A stretch of DNA of 64,000 nucleotides, from NCBI RefSeq assembly GCF_031801495.1, contig NZ_JAOEGC010000002.1:310001-374000 (forward strand). Reading direction: 5' to 3'. The notes under the pieces are model-generated. The model was not told the DNA's origin. It made no database searches and saw only the letters and a list, made by a program, of their open reading frames with translations. Shown in pieces: positions 34,819 to 43,178 of this stretch (positions are counted from its first letter, which is position 1; each line of letters opens with the position of its first letter). The DNA is from Agrobacterium tumefaciens_K (GTDB taxonomy: Bacteria > Pseudomonadota > Alphaproteobacteria > Rhizobiales > Rhizobiaceae). A program made the translations under genes and the position numbers.

Positions 34819-35107
34819 GGAAAAACCCCGGTCTATGATTTCGGCCTTCAAATCGTTATCGCGACCTAAAGCCTTTCAACGCTCTAAAGCAAGTTTTTGA
34901 CGGATGAAATAACGGCCGGGCCTTATTGTGGCGTACGGACATAAAATTCTGCCGGAGCCGACGGATCCTTGCGTAATATGATTGACATATAACGCCAATC
35001 GGACCAGCCTTGTGACTGGAAGGGGAGGGGTTATTCAGCGGGGCGATATGATAACGCTACCCGCCGCGAGTGTGCGGCGGCCTGAAGACCGAGGAGTTCT
35101 AGAGCAC

Positions 35108-35485
35108 ATGACGGTTCCGGATCGAGACAAGCGTAGCGGCCTGCGAGACGAAGTCCTTGCCGGCGAATTCGTTTTGGGTGTCTTGCCGCCGGAAGATATG
35201 GCCGAGCTTTCCAGACGTGTTGGAAACGATCACCAGTTTGCGGCCATGGTCAAGCGCTGGCAGGAGAATCTGGCCGAAACGGAATATCGCGAAAAGGCCG
35301 CGATTGCAGTTCTCTTGAAAGAAGATCCCACACGCCGAAGACTTGTTTCCCGGGGACTGCCGAACGGAAAGCGCGCCATGCTGGCCTTGGTTTTTGCCGA
35401 AATCTGGAATTCGGTTCGTTTCTGGCGCCTCTTGGCGCTGACGGCGATGCTCTGGACCGCCGTCCTGCTTTTCACGATCGCCTGA
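35108..35485 (+). CDS. Orphan anti-sigma-factor-like protein (short RskA type)
   Basis: 125 residues. The N-terminal RDEVLAGEFVLGVLPPEDMAELSRRV (about 11-36) resembles the start of RskA-type anti-sigma domains, which bind ECF sigma factors in the cytoplasm. A single membrane helix (about 105-124, LLALTAMLWTAVLLFTIA) ends the protein at its last residue, so the extracytoplasmic sensor domain of normal RskA is missing. GAGGAG lies 11 bases before ATG 35108; ATG 35048 or TTG 34982 are alternatives. No sigma-factor gene is adjacent. A 7-bp hairpin (35061-35080) lies just upstream. Confidence 0.65.
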   Translation: MTVPDRDKRSGLRDEVLAGEFVLGVLPPEDMAELSRRVGNDHQFAAMVKRWQENLAETEYREKAAIAVLLKEDPTRRRLVSRGLPNGKRAMLALVFAEIWNSVRFWRLLALTAMLWTAVLLFTIA

Positions 35486-35500
35486 CCGCAGCCGTTCGCC

Positions 35501-36154
35501 TCAGAGGGTGATGGTGCGGATGATCTCGGCGCGCAGCGCATCCAGTCCGAAAGTTTTCTCAGACGACGTTGCCAGCACTTCCGGATAGGCGGCTGGGCGC
35601 TTGCGGATTTTTTCCAACGTCTCGTTGACGAGGCGCGGAACACCCGCTTCCTTGATCTTGTCGGTCTTGGTCAGAACGATCTGATAGGAAACGGCGGCCT
35701 TGTCGAGAAGGGTCAGCACTTCCTCGTCGTTCTTTTTGACGCCATGGCGCGAATCGATCAGCACGTAGACGCGTTTCAGCGTCGCGCGGCCGCGCAGATA
35801 GTCGAAGACCAGCTTCGTCCACGCGTCCACCTGATCCTTGGGTGCCTGCGCGTAGCCATAGCCGGGCATGTCGACAAGCGCCATAGGCGGCAGATCACCC
35901 GCCTCGCCGGAATAACCGTCGGGAACGAAGTAGTTCAGTTCCTGCGTGCGGCCCGGTGTGTTCGATGTGCGTGCCAGACCCTTGTGGCCGACCAGCGCAT
36001 TGATGAGCGAGGATTTGCCGACATTGGAGCGGCCGGCAAACGCGATTTCCGGCGGCCCCTCGGGCGGCAGGAATTTCATCGCAGGCACGCCGCGAATGAA
36101 AATCCATGGACGCCCGAACAGGGGCTTTTCGTTGGCTACGCCGGTCTGCGTCAT
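35501..36154 (-). CDS. engB: Ribosome biogenesis GTP-binding protein EngB (YsxC/YihA)
   Basis: 217-residue essential GTPase for 50S assembly. G1 is GRSNVGKSSLI (about 41-51), G2 NTPGRTQ, G3 DMPGYGYA (about 93-100), G4 TKTDK (about 157-161). Its start overlaps the yidC stop by 4 bases, so it belongs to the rpmH-rnpA-yidC-engB transcript. Confidence 0.96.
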   Translation of the reverse strand: MTQTGVANEKPLFGRPWIFIRGVPAMKFLPPEGPPEIAFAGRSNVGKSSLINALVGHKGLARTSNTPGRTQELNYFVPDGYSGEAGDLPPMALVDMPGYGYAQAPKDQVDAWTKLVFDYLRGRATLKRVYVLIDSRHGVKKNDEEVLTLLDKAAVSYQIVLTKTDKIKEAGVPRLVNETLEKIRKRPAAYPEVLATSSEKTFGLDALRAEIIRTITL

Positions 36155-37953
36155 TTCGATTGCACCGGCTTTCGTTTGAACAATCCCTTGAGATTGTCAA
36201 ACAGCTCGATCTTGGCACCATGGCGCTTCATGATGAGGGCCTGCTGCGTGACGGACAGGGTGTTGTTCCATGCCCAGTAGATGACCAGACCAGCAGGGAA
36301 GGACGCCAGCATGAAGGTGAAGACCAGCGGCATCCAGGTGAAGATCATGGCCTGCGTCGGATCGGGCGGCGTCGGGTTCATGCGCATCTGGATGAACATC
36401 GTGATGCCCATGATAATCGGCCAGACGCCGATCATCAGGAAATGCGGAACGTCGTACGGCAGCAGCCCGAACAGGTTGAAGAGCGAGGTCGGATCGGGCG
36501 CGGAAAGGTCATGGATCCAGCCGAAGAACGGCGCATGCCGCATTTCGATGGTGACGTAGATGACCTTGTAGAGCGCGAAGAAGACCGGGATCTGCAGCAG
36601 CATCGGCCAGCAGCCGGCAACCGGGTTGATCTTCTCTTCCTTGTAGAGCTGCATCATCGCCTGCTGCATGGCCATGCGGTCATCGCCATGCTTGGCCTTC
36701 AACTCTTCCATCTTCGGCTGAACGCGCTTCATGTTGGCCATGGAGGCGTACTGCTTGCTGGCAAGCGGGAAGAACAGGAGCTTCACGACAATGGTGGTCA
36801 GCAGGATCGCAACGCCGAAGTTGCCAAAATAACGGAAGAAGAAATCCATCAGTTTGAACATCGGCTTGGTGATGAAGTAGAACCAGCCCCAGTCGATCAG
36901 CAGATCGAACTTCGGAATGGCGTACTGGGACTCATAACGGTCAACCAGCGGCACTTCCTTCGCGCCAGCGAACACAAGGCTCTTCAGGTCGATCGACTGG
37001 CCGGGTTCAACGGTGATCGAGTCGCCCTTGAAGTCGGCCTGATAGCGCGGCTGACCGTCGGTGAAGTGCGAGTAACGTGTTTCGAACGGCGTCGTCTGCG
37101 GCGGAACGATCGCTGCCGCCCAGTACTTGTCGGTAATGCCGAGCCAGCCACCGGTCGCCTTGGGAACCGTAACAGGGGCTTCCTCGACATCCTTGTAGTT
37201 TTCTTCCGTCAGACTGCCATCAGTGCCCGAGACGCCGAGGAAGCCTTCGTGAATCACGAAGACGGAGGGCGTTGCAGGCTTGTTGTTGCGGGTAACGCGC
37301 CCGTAGGTGGCGAAGGAAACCGCTTCCTGACCGGGGTTCTGGACCTTGTCGGCGATCGAGATCATGTAGTGTTCATCGATCGACACGGTTCGCGAGAAAA
37401 CGACGCCCTTGTCGTTGGTGTAGGTCAGCGTGACCGGGGTCGTTTCCGTCAGCTTGTCACCGCTCGAAAGCGCCCAGACGGTCGCCGGACCTGGAACCGA
37501 GCCGATGGCGTTTCCTGCGATGTAGCCAAGTTCGGCGAAGTATCCGTCCTTGGAGTCGGACGGCGAAAACAGCGTGATGATCGGGCTCGAGTCATCAACG
37601 GTCTCATGGTACTCCTTGAGCCGGATGTCATCGAAGCGTGCGCCCGTCAGGTTGATAGATCCCTGAATGGCATTGGTGTCGATTGCAACGCGCTGGTTCT
37701 TGGCGAGCGATTCTTCGCGGGTCGCGGTTGCTGCGGGCTGCGCGGCAGAGCCGGGCAGGGAGCCCTGTACGGCGCCACCCTGGGCGGCCGGGGTTCCGGC
37801 CTGCTGCTGCGTCGTCTGCTGCTGCGCCTGGCGAGCCTCTTCGGCGCGGCGCTGCTCCTCGATGCGCGGGTTCATGTAAAGGAATTGCCAGGCAAGGACG
37901 ATGACAACCGAAAGGGCTATCGCGATGAAGTAATTACGGTTCTTTTCCATCAT
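36151..37953 (-). CDS. yidC: Membrane protein insertase YidC
   Basis: Inserts and folds inner-membrane proteins with or without SecYEG. 600 residues: N-terminal membrane anchor (about 7-24), a Q/A-rich linker, the large periplasmic beta-sandwich P1 domain (about 75-350), and the five-helix insertase core (about 365-585) with QKLKAKHGDDRMAMQQAMMQ-type charged loop and PVFFALYKVIYVTIEMRHAP. The core domain carries the conserved Arg region. It overlaps rnpA and engB by 4 bases each. Confidence 0.97.
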   Translation of the reverse strand: MMEKNRNYFIAIALSVVIVLAWQFLYMNPRIEEQRRAEEARQAQQQTTQQQAGTPAAQGGAVQGSLPGSAAQPAATATREESLAKNQRVAIDTNAIQGSINLTGARFDDIRLKEYHETVDDSSPIITLFSPSDSKDGYFAELGYIAGNAIGSVPGPATVWALSSGDKLTETTPVTLTYTNDKGVVFSRTVSIDEHYMISIADKVQNPGQEAVSFATYGRVTRNNKPATPSVFVIHEGFLGVSGTDGSLTEENYKDVEEAPVTVPKATGGWLGITDKYWAAAIVPPQTTPFETRYSHFTDGQPRYQADFKGDSITVEPGQSIDLKSLVFAGAKEVPLVDRYESQYAIPKFDLLIDWGWFYFITKPMFKLMDFFFRYFGNFGVAILLTTIVVKLLFFPLASKQYASMANMKRVQPKMEELKAKHGDDRMAMQQAMMQLYKEEKINPVAGCWPMLLQIPVFFALYKVIYVTIEMRHAPFFGWIHDLSAPDPTSLFNLFGLLPYDVPHFLMIGVWPIIMGITMFIQMRMNPTPPDPTQAMIFTWMPLVFTFMLASFPAGLVIYWAWNNTLSVTQQALIMKRHGAKIELFDNLKGLFKRKPVQSK

Positions 37954-38333
37954 TCTTTCCTGGAGCGGGTCTCCTGGGACCGTTTCGGTTTCGCCGTTCC
38001 TTCAATGCGCTCGATCAGGAGCGACTGGAGTTTCGGGAAGGTTACATCAAGAACATCCCGGCGGGCGACAATCACATAGTCATGGCCGGGCTTCATTGCG
38101 AATCCGGCAGAAAGCCTGACGGCTTCTTTCAGGCGGCGGCGCATGCGATTTCGCTCGACCGCGTTTCCCTGCCTTTTCGTCACGGTAAAGCCGACGCGTG
38201 GGTCGGTCTCCGGGGATCGGCGATCGAGCACTTCCATGAGGAACGTGCTGCCACGCCGTTTTTCTCCCGCCTGCACGGCAAGGAAATCCGACCGGTTTTT
38301 CAACCGGTCGGGTCTCTTTTTATTCTGCGTCAT
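37950..38333 (-). CDS. rnpA: Ribonuclease P protein component
   Basis: Protein subunit of RNase P, binding the 5' leader of pre-tRNA. 127 residues, strongly basic, with the family motif AVERNRMRRRLKEAVRL (about 57-73). ATG 38333 gives MTQNKKRPDRLKNRSDFLAV; upstream in-frame codons add 9 atypical residues. It lies 36 bases downstream of rpmH and overlaps yidC by 4 bases. Confidence 0.95.
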   Translation of the reverse strand: MTQNKKRPDRLKNRSDFLAVQAGEKRRGSTFLMEVLDRRSPETDPRVGFTVTKRQGNAVERNRMRRRLKEAVRLSAGFAMKPGHDYVIVARRDVLDVTFPKLQSLLIERIEGTAKPKRSQETRSRKE

Positions 38334-38369
38334 GTGCCCGCGACTTTCATCGGGCCACACAGGCGGCGA

Positions 38370-38507
38370 TTAAGCCGACAGACGCGCGCGGCCACGCGCA
38401 CGGCGGGCTGCGAGAACTTTACGGCCGCCGGCAGTTGCCATGCGGGCGCGGAAGCCGTGACGGCGCTTGCGGACAAGCTTGGATGGCTGGTAGGTACGCT
38501 TCGACAT
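38370..38507 (-). CDS. rpmH: 50S ribosomal protein L34
   Basis: A 45-residue basic protein reading MSKRTYQPSKLVRKRRHGFR at the N-terminus and ending ARGRARLSA, unmistakably L34. It heads the rpmH-rnpA-yidC-engB operon. It is short enough to be missed by length-filtered gene callers. Confidence 0.97.
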   Translation of the reverse strand: MSKRTYQPSKLVRKRRHGFRARMATAGGRKVLAARRARGRARLSA

Positions 38508-38860
38508 TTATTTAATACCGCGGTGTGCGGCCCTTCTTGAATTTGCACTATTTGCAAGAGCGTTTCGTTTTTTGCACGGCTGATCCCGCCTGGGCGAGCT
38601 TTCATAGGCCGAGCGTGCGCGGCTTATAAGGGCATAGGGCCAGCAAAGTCAATCACCGAAGGGGTTTTGGTGGATCACCTCTTAGGGAAAGCGAAATTTT
38701 TTCCAGCAATCGAGGAGAGGCATGCGCTCCTCGATTTGCGAGGCTCCGGATTGTTAAAATTCGAAATTCTTTCTTAACGCTGCATTGATAGATCTCGCAG
38801 TGAGAAAGGTTATGTCAGCTTCCTTTTTTCGTCTGGCATCCTGGTTGAGGGGGAATTGCA
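38508..38860. other. 353-base intergenic region between rpmH and a chemoreceptor
   Basis: It holds the rpmH promoter (38624-38652). A hairpin has 9-bp arms ATCGAGGAG (38709-38717) and CTCCTCGAT (38727-38735) and no T run on either strand. The chemoreceptor's leader with GAGGGGG before its TTG is at the right end. I see no small gene or RNA gene here. Confidence 0.6.
38624..38652 (-). promoter_or_regulatory. Sigma-70 promoter of the rpmH operon
   Basis: On the minus strand, TTGACT (38652-38647), a 17-base spacer, then TTATAA (38629-38624). This is close to the consensus and lies about 110 bases upstream of the rpmH ATG. Confidence 0.75.
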
Positions 38861-40885
38861 TTGAGAATTCGTGGTCGTATCAATCTTCTTGTTGGGCTCA
38901 TGAGCCTCGTCGCCTGCACGATTGGCGGGCTATCCATCTATGCGGTCAGCGAATTCCGGGTAAGGACGGCTGAATTCGAAAGCGCTTCGGAGCGCGCCTA
39001 CAAGGGTGAAGCGCTCAACCGTCTCGTCACCGCGGTGGTGATGGAGGCGCGCGGCATCTATGCCGCCCCCGACGTAGCGACAGCTTCGCCCTTTGCCGAT
39101 GGCATCGTCAAGAACCTCGATGCAATGGAAACCCTCATCGCTTCGTGGACGCCGCTCGTTCCGTCGCAGCAAAAGGCAGCGTTCGATAATCTTGTCGGCC
39201 GCTTCAAGGAATTTAAGGCCTTTCGTCTGGAAACCGCACGTCTCGGCAAGGACGTCAGCCCCCAGGCAGCAAACCAGCAGGGCAACAACGAAGCAAACCG
39301 CGCAAATCGCAAGGCGTATCAGGCCGAAATTGATGCCGTCGTAAAAAGCGATATCGTCGAACTCGTTGCGATCGAAAAGGCAATGGGCAACTTCGGCGTG
39401 ACGATGTTCTGGGTGGTTGCGATTGTCACGGTCATCGGCATCCTGATCGGCGCTGCCTTTGGTCTCTACATCGGCACGCGGCAGCTCAGCCAGCCGATCC
39501 GCAGGGTTTCGGACGTGATGAATTCGGTAGCGGATGGCAATCTCGAAACGGATGTGCCTTATCTGGATCGCAAGGATGAAATCGGAGAGATGGCCGCTGC
39601 TGTCGAAGTCTTCAAGCGCAACGGTCTTGAAGTCCGCCGGATGAATGCGCAGGAAGCGGCCATGCGTGCCAAGAGCGATGACCTTCAGGCCGGAATGGCC
39701 GTTGTCGTGGATGCCGCCGCTCAGGGTGATTTCCGTCGCCGGATCGAAAAGGACTACGGCGATGAAAACCTCAATCGCTTCGCCCAGAACATCAACGCCC
39801 TGCTTGTTGGCGTGGACAACGGAGTGTCCGAAACCAACCGCGTTATCGAAAGCCTTGCGCATGGCGATCTGACTCGCTCCATGGATGGCGAATTCCGCGG
39901 CGTCTTTGCCGAGCTTCAGGCAAACGTCAACCAGACACTTTCGAAGCTGCGCGAAACCATGGGTGAGGTCCGCACCAGCACGGAAGGCATCAGCGGCAAC
40001 GCCAATGAATTGCGGTCTGCGGCTGATGATCTTTCAAAGAGAACCGAGCAGCAGGCGGCCGCGCTTGAGGAAACGTCCGCGGCGCTTGACGAGATCACTG
40101 CTGTCGTCCGCAACTCGACCGACCGTGCGCAGGAAGCCAGTCAGATGGTCTCCGAGGCAAAGCAGAAGACCGAAGAATCGTCCCGGGTCGTCAGCGATGC
40201 TGTTTCCGCCATGGATCGCATTGAGCAGGCTTCCCGCGAAATCAGCCAGATCATCAATGTCATCGATGAAATTGCATTCCAGACGAACCTGCTGGCATTG
40301 AATGCCGGTGTGGAAGCGGCGCGTGCCGGTGAGGCGGGCAAGGGCTTTGCCGTTGTTGCGCAGGAAGTTCGTGAACTGGCCCAGCGTTCCGCGACTGCCG
40401 CAAAGGACATCAAGGCGCTGATCACCAAATCCGGAGAGGAAGTCGGCCGTGGTGTCTCTCTGGTCCAGAAGACCGGTAATGCGCTCGGCGAAATCGAAAC
40501 GCGCGTGCTCGCCATCAACGAACACATCCACTCGATTGCGACGGCGGCGAGAGAGCAGTCCACTGGCCTGCAGGAAGTCAGCACGGCCATCAACCAGATG
40601 GATCAGGTCACGCAGCGCAATGCGGCGATGGTGGAGGAGACATCGGCGGCCACCCATAAGCTGAGCAGTGAGGCAAGCCATCTCGTTACGCTTGTTGCCC
40701 GCTTTAAAACTGGCGCCAATGAGACGCATGGGCAGGTTCGTATAAAGCCGCAGACGCGTCCTGTTGCGATATCGGAAAAGGTGGCACCCGTCCCGTCGCC
40801 TGCCCGCAGGTTGGTCAACAGCGTCGGCCGCGCATTCAATGGTCAGGCTGCTGCCAAGGTGGAGGCCGACTGGCAGGAGTTTTAA
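38861..40885 (+). CDS. Methyl-accepting chemotaxis protein
   Basis: 674 residues starting at a TTG preceded by GAGGGGG. Membrane helix about 7-28, a periplasmic region of about 150 residues predicted helical (four-helix-bundle-like), a second membrane helix about 175-200, then HAMP sequence repeated in tandem (about 200-355) and the signalling domain, whose hairpin tip DEIAFQTNLLALNAGVEAAR is identical to that of the receptor at 27 kb. It ends EADWQEF, again a CheR/CheB-tether-like pentapeptide. Tandem HAMP modules are common in rhizobial Mcps. Ligand unknown. Confidence 0.93.
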   Translation: MRIRGRINLLVGLMSLVACTIGGLSIYAVSEFRVRTAEFESASERAYKGEALNRLVTAVVMEARGIYAAPDVATASPFADGIVKNLDAMETLIASWTPLVPSQQKAAFDNLVGRFKEFKAFRLETARLGKDVSPQAANQQGNNEANRANRKAYQAEIDAVVKSDIVELVAIEKAMGNFGVTMFWVVAIVTVIGILIGAAFGLYIGTRQLSQPIRRVSDVMNSVADGNLETDVPYLDRKDEIGEMAAAVEVFKRNGLEVRRMNAQEAAMRAKSDDLQAGMAVVVDAAAQGDFRRRIEKDYGDENLNRFAQNINALLVGVDNGVSETNRVIESLAHGDLTRSMDGEFRGVFAELQANVNQTLSKLRETMGEVRTSTEGISGNANELRSAADDLSKRTEQQAAALEETSAALDEITAVVRNSTDRAQEASQMVSEAKQKTEESSRVVSDAVSAMDRIEQASREISQIINVIDEIAFQTNLLALNAGVEAARAGEAGKGFAVVAQEVRELAQRSATAAKDIKALITKSGEEVGRGVSLVQKTGNALGEIETRVLAINEHIHSIATAAREQSTGLQEVSTAINQMDQVTQRNAAMVEETSAATHKLSSEASHLVTLVARFKTGANETHGQVRIKPQTRPVAISEKVAPVPSPARRLVNSVGRAFNGQAAAKVEADWQEF

Positions 40886-40909
40886 GCAGCAGTTCCATTT
40901 TTATCTTCG

Positions 40910-40939
40910 GGCGCCGCCTTTCCGGGCGGCGCCTTTTTT
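40910..40939 (+). terminator. Intrinsic terminator after the second chemoreceptor
   Basis: 9-bp stem GGCGCCGCC (40910-40918) and GGCGGCGCC (40925-40933) followed by six T. Confidence 0.9.
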
Positions 40940-41081
40940 ATGTCGAAAGCACAGCCCGTCGGTACATTGGAAAAATGTTCGTTTGCTCCTATGATTGTGT
41001 TCGCATGGGATCGAGCCGTTCCCAGGAAGTTGACGGTGAATACAGGGCTGGCCCGGTTTGTTTTCAAAAGGCGTAAACAGT

Positions 41082-42530
41082 TTGAAAGATTCGGAGGGCA
41101 AGCCCACCCGGTATTTGACAGGACTGACGGCCGGTCTTTCCGGCCGCCTTCTGCTTTTGACCGTGATCTTCGTGATGATTGCGGAAGTGCTGATCTTCGT
41201 GCCTTCGGTCGCGAATATGCGCCTGTCATGGCTGCGCGACCGTCTGAATACGGCAGCGGCTGCCGGTGCGGTTATTGACGGTTTGCAGGCCGAGCTTCCG
41301 CAAAGTGTCCAGAACGATACCCTGATGGCGACGGGCGCGAAACTCATAGCGCTTCGCAAGGACGGCACGTCTCGCCTGCTGGCTGCAGCAGAGACGCCTC
41401 CGGGAGTCGATGAGCAGTACGATCTGTCCGACGTATCGCAGCTGACCGCGGTAAGGGACGCGTTCTCCACACTGCTGTTTGGCGGCAACCGCGTGATCCG
41501 CGTTTTTGACGTCGTTGGTGACAGTGATACCATCATCGAACTGGTGATCGGAGAGAGCAAGCTCCGCGCGGCGATGCTGGCTTATGCGCGCAATGTTTTC
41601 CTGATTTCCATCGTCCTGTCTCTGATAACCGCGGTGCTGATTTTCGTATCGATCAACCGCATCATGATACGTCCTATCCGTCGTCTGACGATCGGCATGC
41701 AGCGGTTCTCGGACGATCCGGAAAACCCGGCAGGGATATTCGTGCCTGAAGACGGCAATGACGAGTTGTCAGTGGCAGGCCGCCATCTGGCGGATATGCA
41801 GACGCAACTGCACAAAACCCTACGGCAGCAGAAAAACCTTGCCGATCTCGGGCTGGCCGTTTCGAAAATCAATCACGACATGCGCAACATCCTCTCCTCG
41901 GCCCAGCTGATGTCGGACCGGCTTGTGGATGCCAAGGATCCGATCGTCAGAAGTTTCGCACCGAAGCTGCTGCGCACCATAGACCGCGCCGTTGCCTATA
42001 CCGGTGAGGTTCTGGCCTACGGTCAGGCAACGGAAGCTGCCCCGCGTCGCAGGATGAACAACCTCAGCCTGCTGGTGCAGGATGTGCGCGATATCCTCGC
42101 GATCGATCCCGACGTCGGCATCGAGTTCGAGAATGACGTTCCCGCCGATCTCATGGTCGATGCCGATGCTGAACAGCTGTTCCGCGTCGTTCACAACCTC
42201 TGTCGAAATGCGGTGCAGGCGCTGCAGTCGGAGCCGTCTGCCGCGATGCGACGGCTCTCCGTGTCGGCCAGAAAAAATGGCGGTGTCGTCAGTATTGTCA
42301 TTGACGACAATGGTCCCGGAATGCCGCCTAAGGCCAAGGAGAACCTGTTTTCAGCGTTCAGGGGATCGGCGCGTTCCGGTGGGACCGGGCTTGGACTCGT
42401 CATTGCACGCGAACTGGTCCTCGCTCATGGCGGAACGATTGCACTTGTTGAAAAGCCCGGCTCAGGAACCCAGTTCCGCATCGAGATTGCCGACCGTCCC
42501 GCGTCGGTACAGGCAGCAAAAAGCGCCTGA
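41082..42530 (+). CDS. Orphan membrane sensor histidine kinase
   Basis: 482 residues. A membrane helix (about 18-38), a periplasmic sensor of about 130 residues without a recognised fold, a second helix (about 167-190), HAMP, then a phosphoacceptor helix with SKINHDMRNILSSAQLMSDR (about 268-287, His in NHDMRN) and a HATPase domain with N-box VVHNLCRNAVQAL, G1 DDNGPGMP and G2 GGTGLGLVIAREL. No response regulator gene lies beside it. The TTG at 41082 follows AAAAGGCG; TTG 41058 is an alternative. The NHDMRN box is unlike the usual SHELRTP, placing it in a NtrB-like or chemotaxis-associated subgroup. Confidence 0.88.
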   Translation: MKDSEGKPTRYLTGLTAGLSGRLLLLTVIFVMIAEVLIFVPSVANMRLSWLRDRLNTAAAAGAVIDGLQAELPQSVQNDTLMATGAKLIALRKDGTSRLLAAAETPPGVDEQYDLSDVSQLTAVRDAFSTLLFGGNRVIRVFDVVGDSDTIIELVIGESKLRAAMLAYARNVFLISIVLSLITAVLIFVSINRIMIRPIRRLTIGMQRFSDDPENPAGIFVPEDGNDELSVAGRHLADMQTQLHKTLRQQKNLADLGLAVSKINHDMRNILSSAQLMSDRLVDAKDPIVRSFAPKLLRTIDRAVAYTGEVLAYGQATEAAPRRRMNNLSLLVQDVRDILAIDPDVGIEFENDVPADLMVDADAEQLFRVVHNLCRNAVQALQSEPSAAMRRLSVSARKNGGVVSIVIDDNGPGMPPKAKENLFSAFRGSARSGGTGLGLVIARELVLAHGGTIALVEKPGSGTQFRIEIADRPASVQAAKSA

Positions 42531-42747
42531 AAACGCTGGGTTTTGCCTACCTCTAAGCGGCCTTTTTTCGGCCCCCGAAATAGCGCTGTGAAGCGGGTAT
42601 AAATTTCCGGAAAAGAAAAATCGTTTAAAATCAAATAGATAAAATTATTGATACAGGAAAATGACAATTTCTCACCAAAATCGCTTGCATTCGGAATGAG
42701 GACGTTTTAGAGGATCGCCACGCCGCCGGAAACGACCGGAACGGCAC

Positions 42748-42824
42748 GCACCCGTAGCTCAGCTGGATAGAGCACCAGACTACGAATCTGGGGGTCAGGA
42801 GTTCGAATCTCTTCGGGTGCGCCA
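42748..42824 (+). tRNA. tRNA-Arg (anticodon ACG)
   Basis: 77 bases including encoded CCA. The acceptor stem is GCACCCG with CGGGTGC, the D stem GCTC/GAGC, and the anticodon stem CCAGA/TCTGG encloses loop CTACGAA, giving ACG. The T loop TTCGAAT is standard. In bacteria A34 of this tRNA is normally converted to inosine, so it reads CGU, CGC and CGA. A possible promoter with TTGCAT at 42685-42690 lies upstream. Confidence 0.97.
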
Positions 42825-43178
42825 TTTATCTCCTTCTTGAAAATCAGTTATTTCGCCTGATGACACGCAGTCTGAAGATGGCGTTTGACGTTTCGAGAAT
42901 TGTTCTCCTGAAAATGACGCAGCGTTTTGCAAAAATGCCTCCGGCGTTGTTTTGTGCCGGTTGTTCCGGTCCGGGTTCTTCGTTCTTCCTGATGCACTGT
43001 CACGACGAAATGCTTCGGTGAATTTGTCGCATTCATGCGCCTGTCGTCACGTGGGAATATGCCGTGCAATATTCTTCGTGCGCGGTTTGATCTATGTCAG
43101 TTTCCGCGTCCTTAGACCGCGTGACACTGATCGCATACCGGAAAGCCGCCACCGTGACCGCATATCAGGGAGAAGAAC
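42825..43178. other. 354-base intergenic region between tRNA-Arg and the CoA-transferase gene
   Basis: No convincing gene: open frames on both strands here lack ribosome sites and motifs. The right third holds the Fnr/FixK-like box and AGGGAGAAG before the ATG at 43179. No repeat of the tRNA 3' end was seen, so there is no sign of an integrated element. Confidence 0.55.
43087..43100 (+). promoter_or_regulatory. Candidate Fnr/FixK-type anaerobox
   Basis: TTGATCTATGTCAG matches the TTGA-N6-TCAA palindrome with one mismatch in the last base. Its centre lies 85 bases before the CoA-transferase ATG, which allows a class II position near -41.5 for a start at about 43135. Low-oxygen control of the acetate/succinate enzyme would be plausible. 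Confidence 0.45.

Noticed and set aside
36106..38079. Open frame of 657 codons on the plus strand opposite engB and yidC
   Set aside because: Highly charged, repetitive translation without family signals; the minus-strand genes are certain.
38709..38735. Terminator between rpmH and the chemoreceptor
   Set aside because: A 9-bp hairpin exists, but no T run follows on either strand and no gene ends nearby.
42748..43178. Genomic island at tRNA-Arg
   Set aside because: No integrase, no repeated tRNA 3' end and no change of gene type in the flank.
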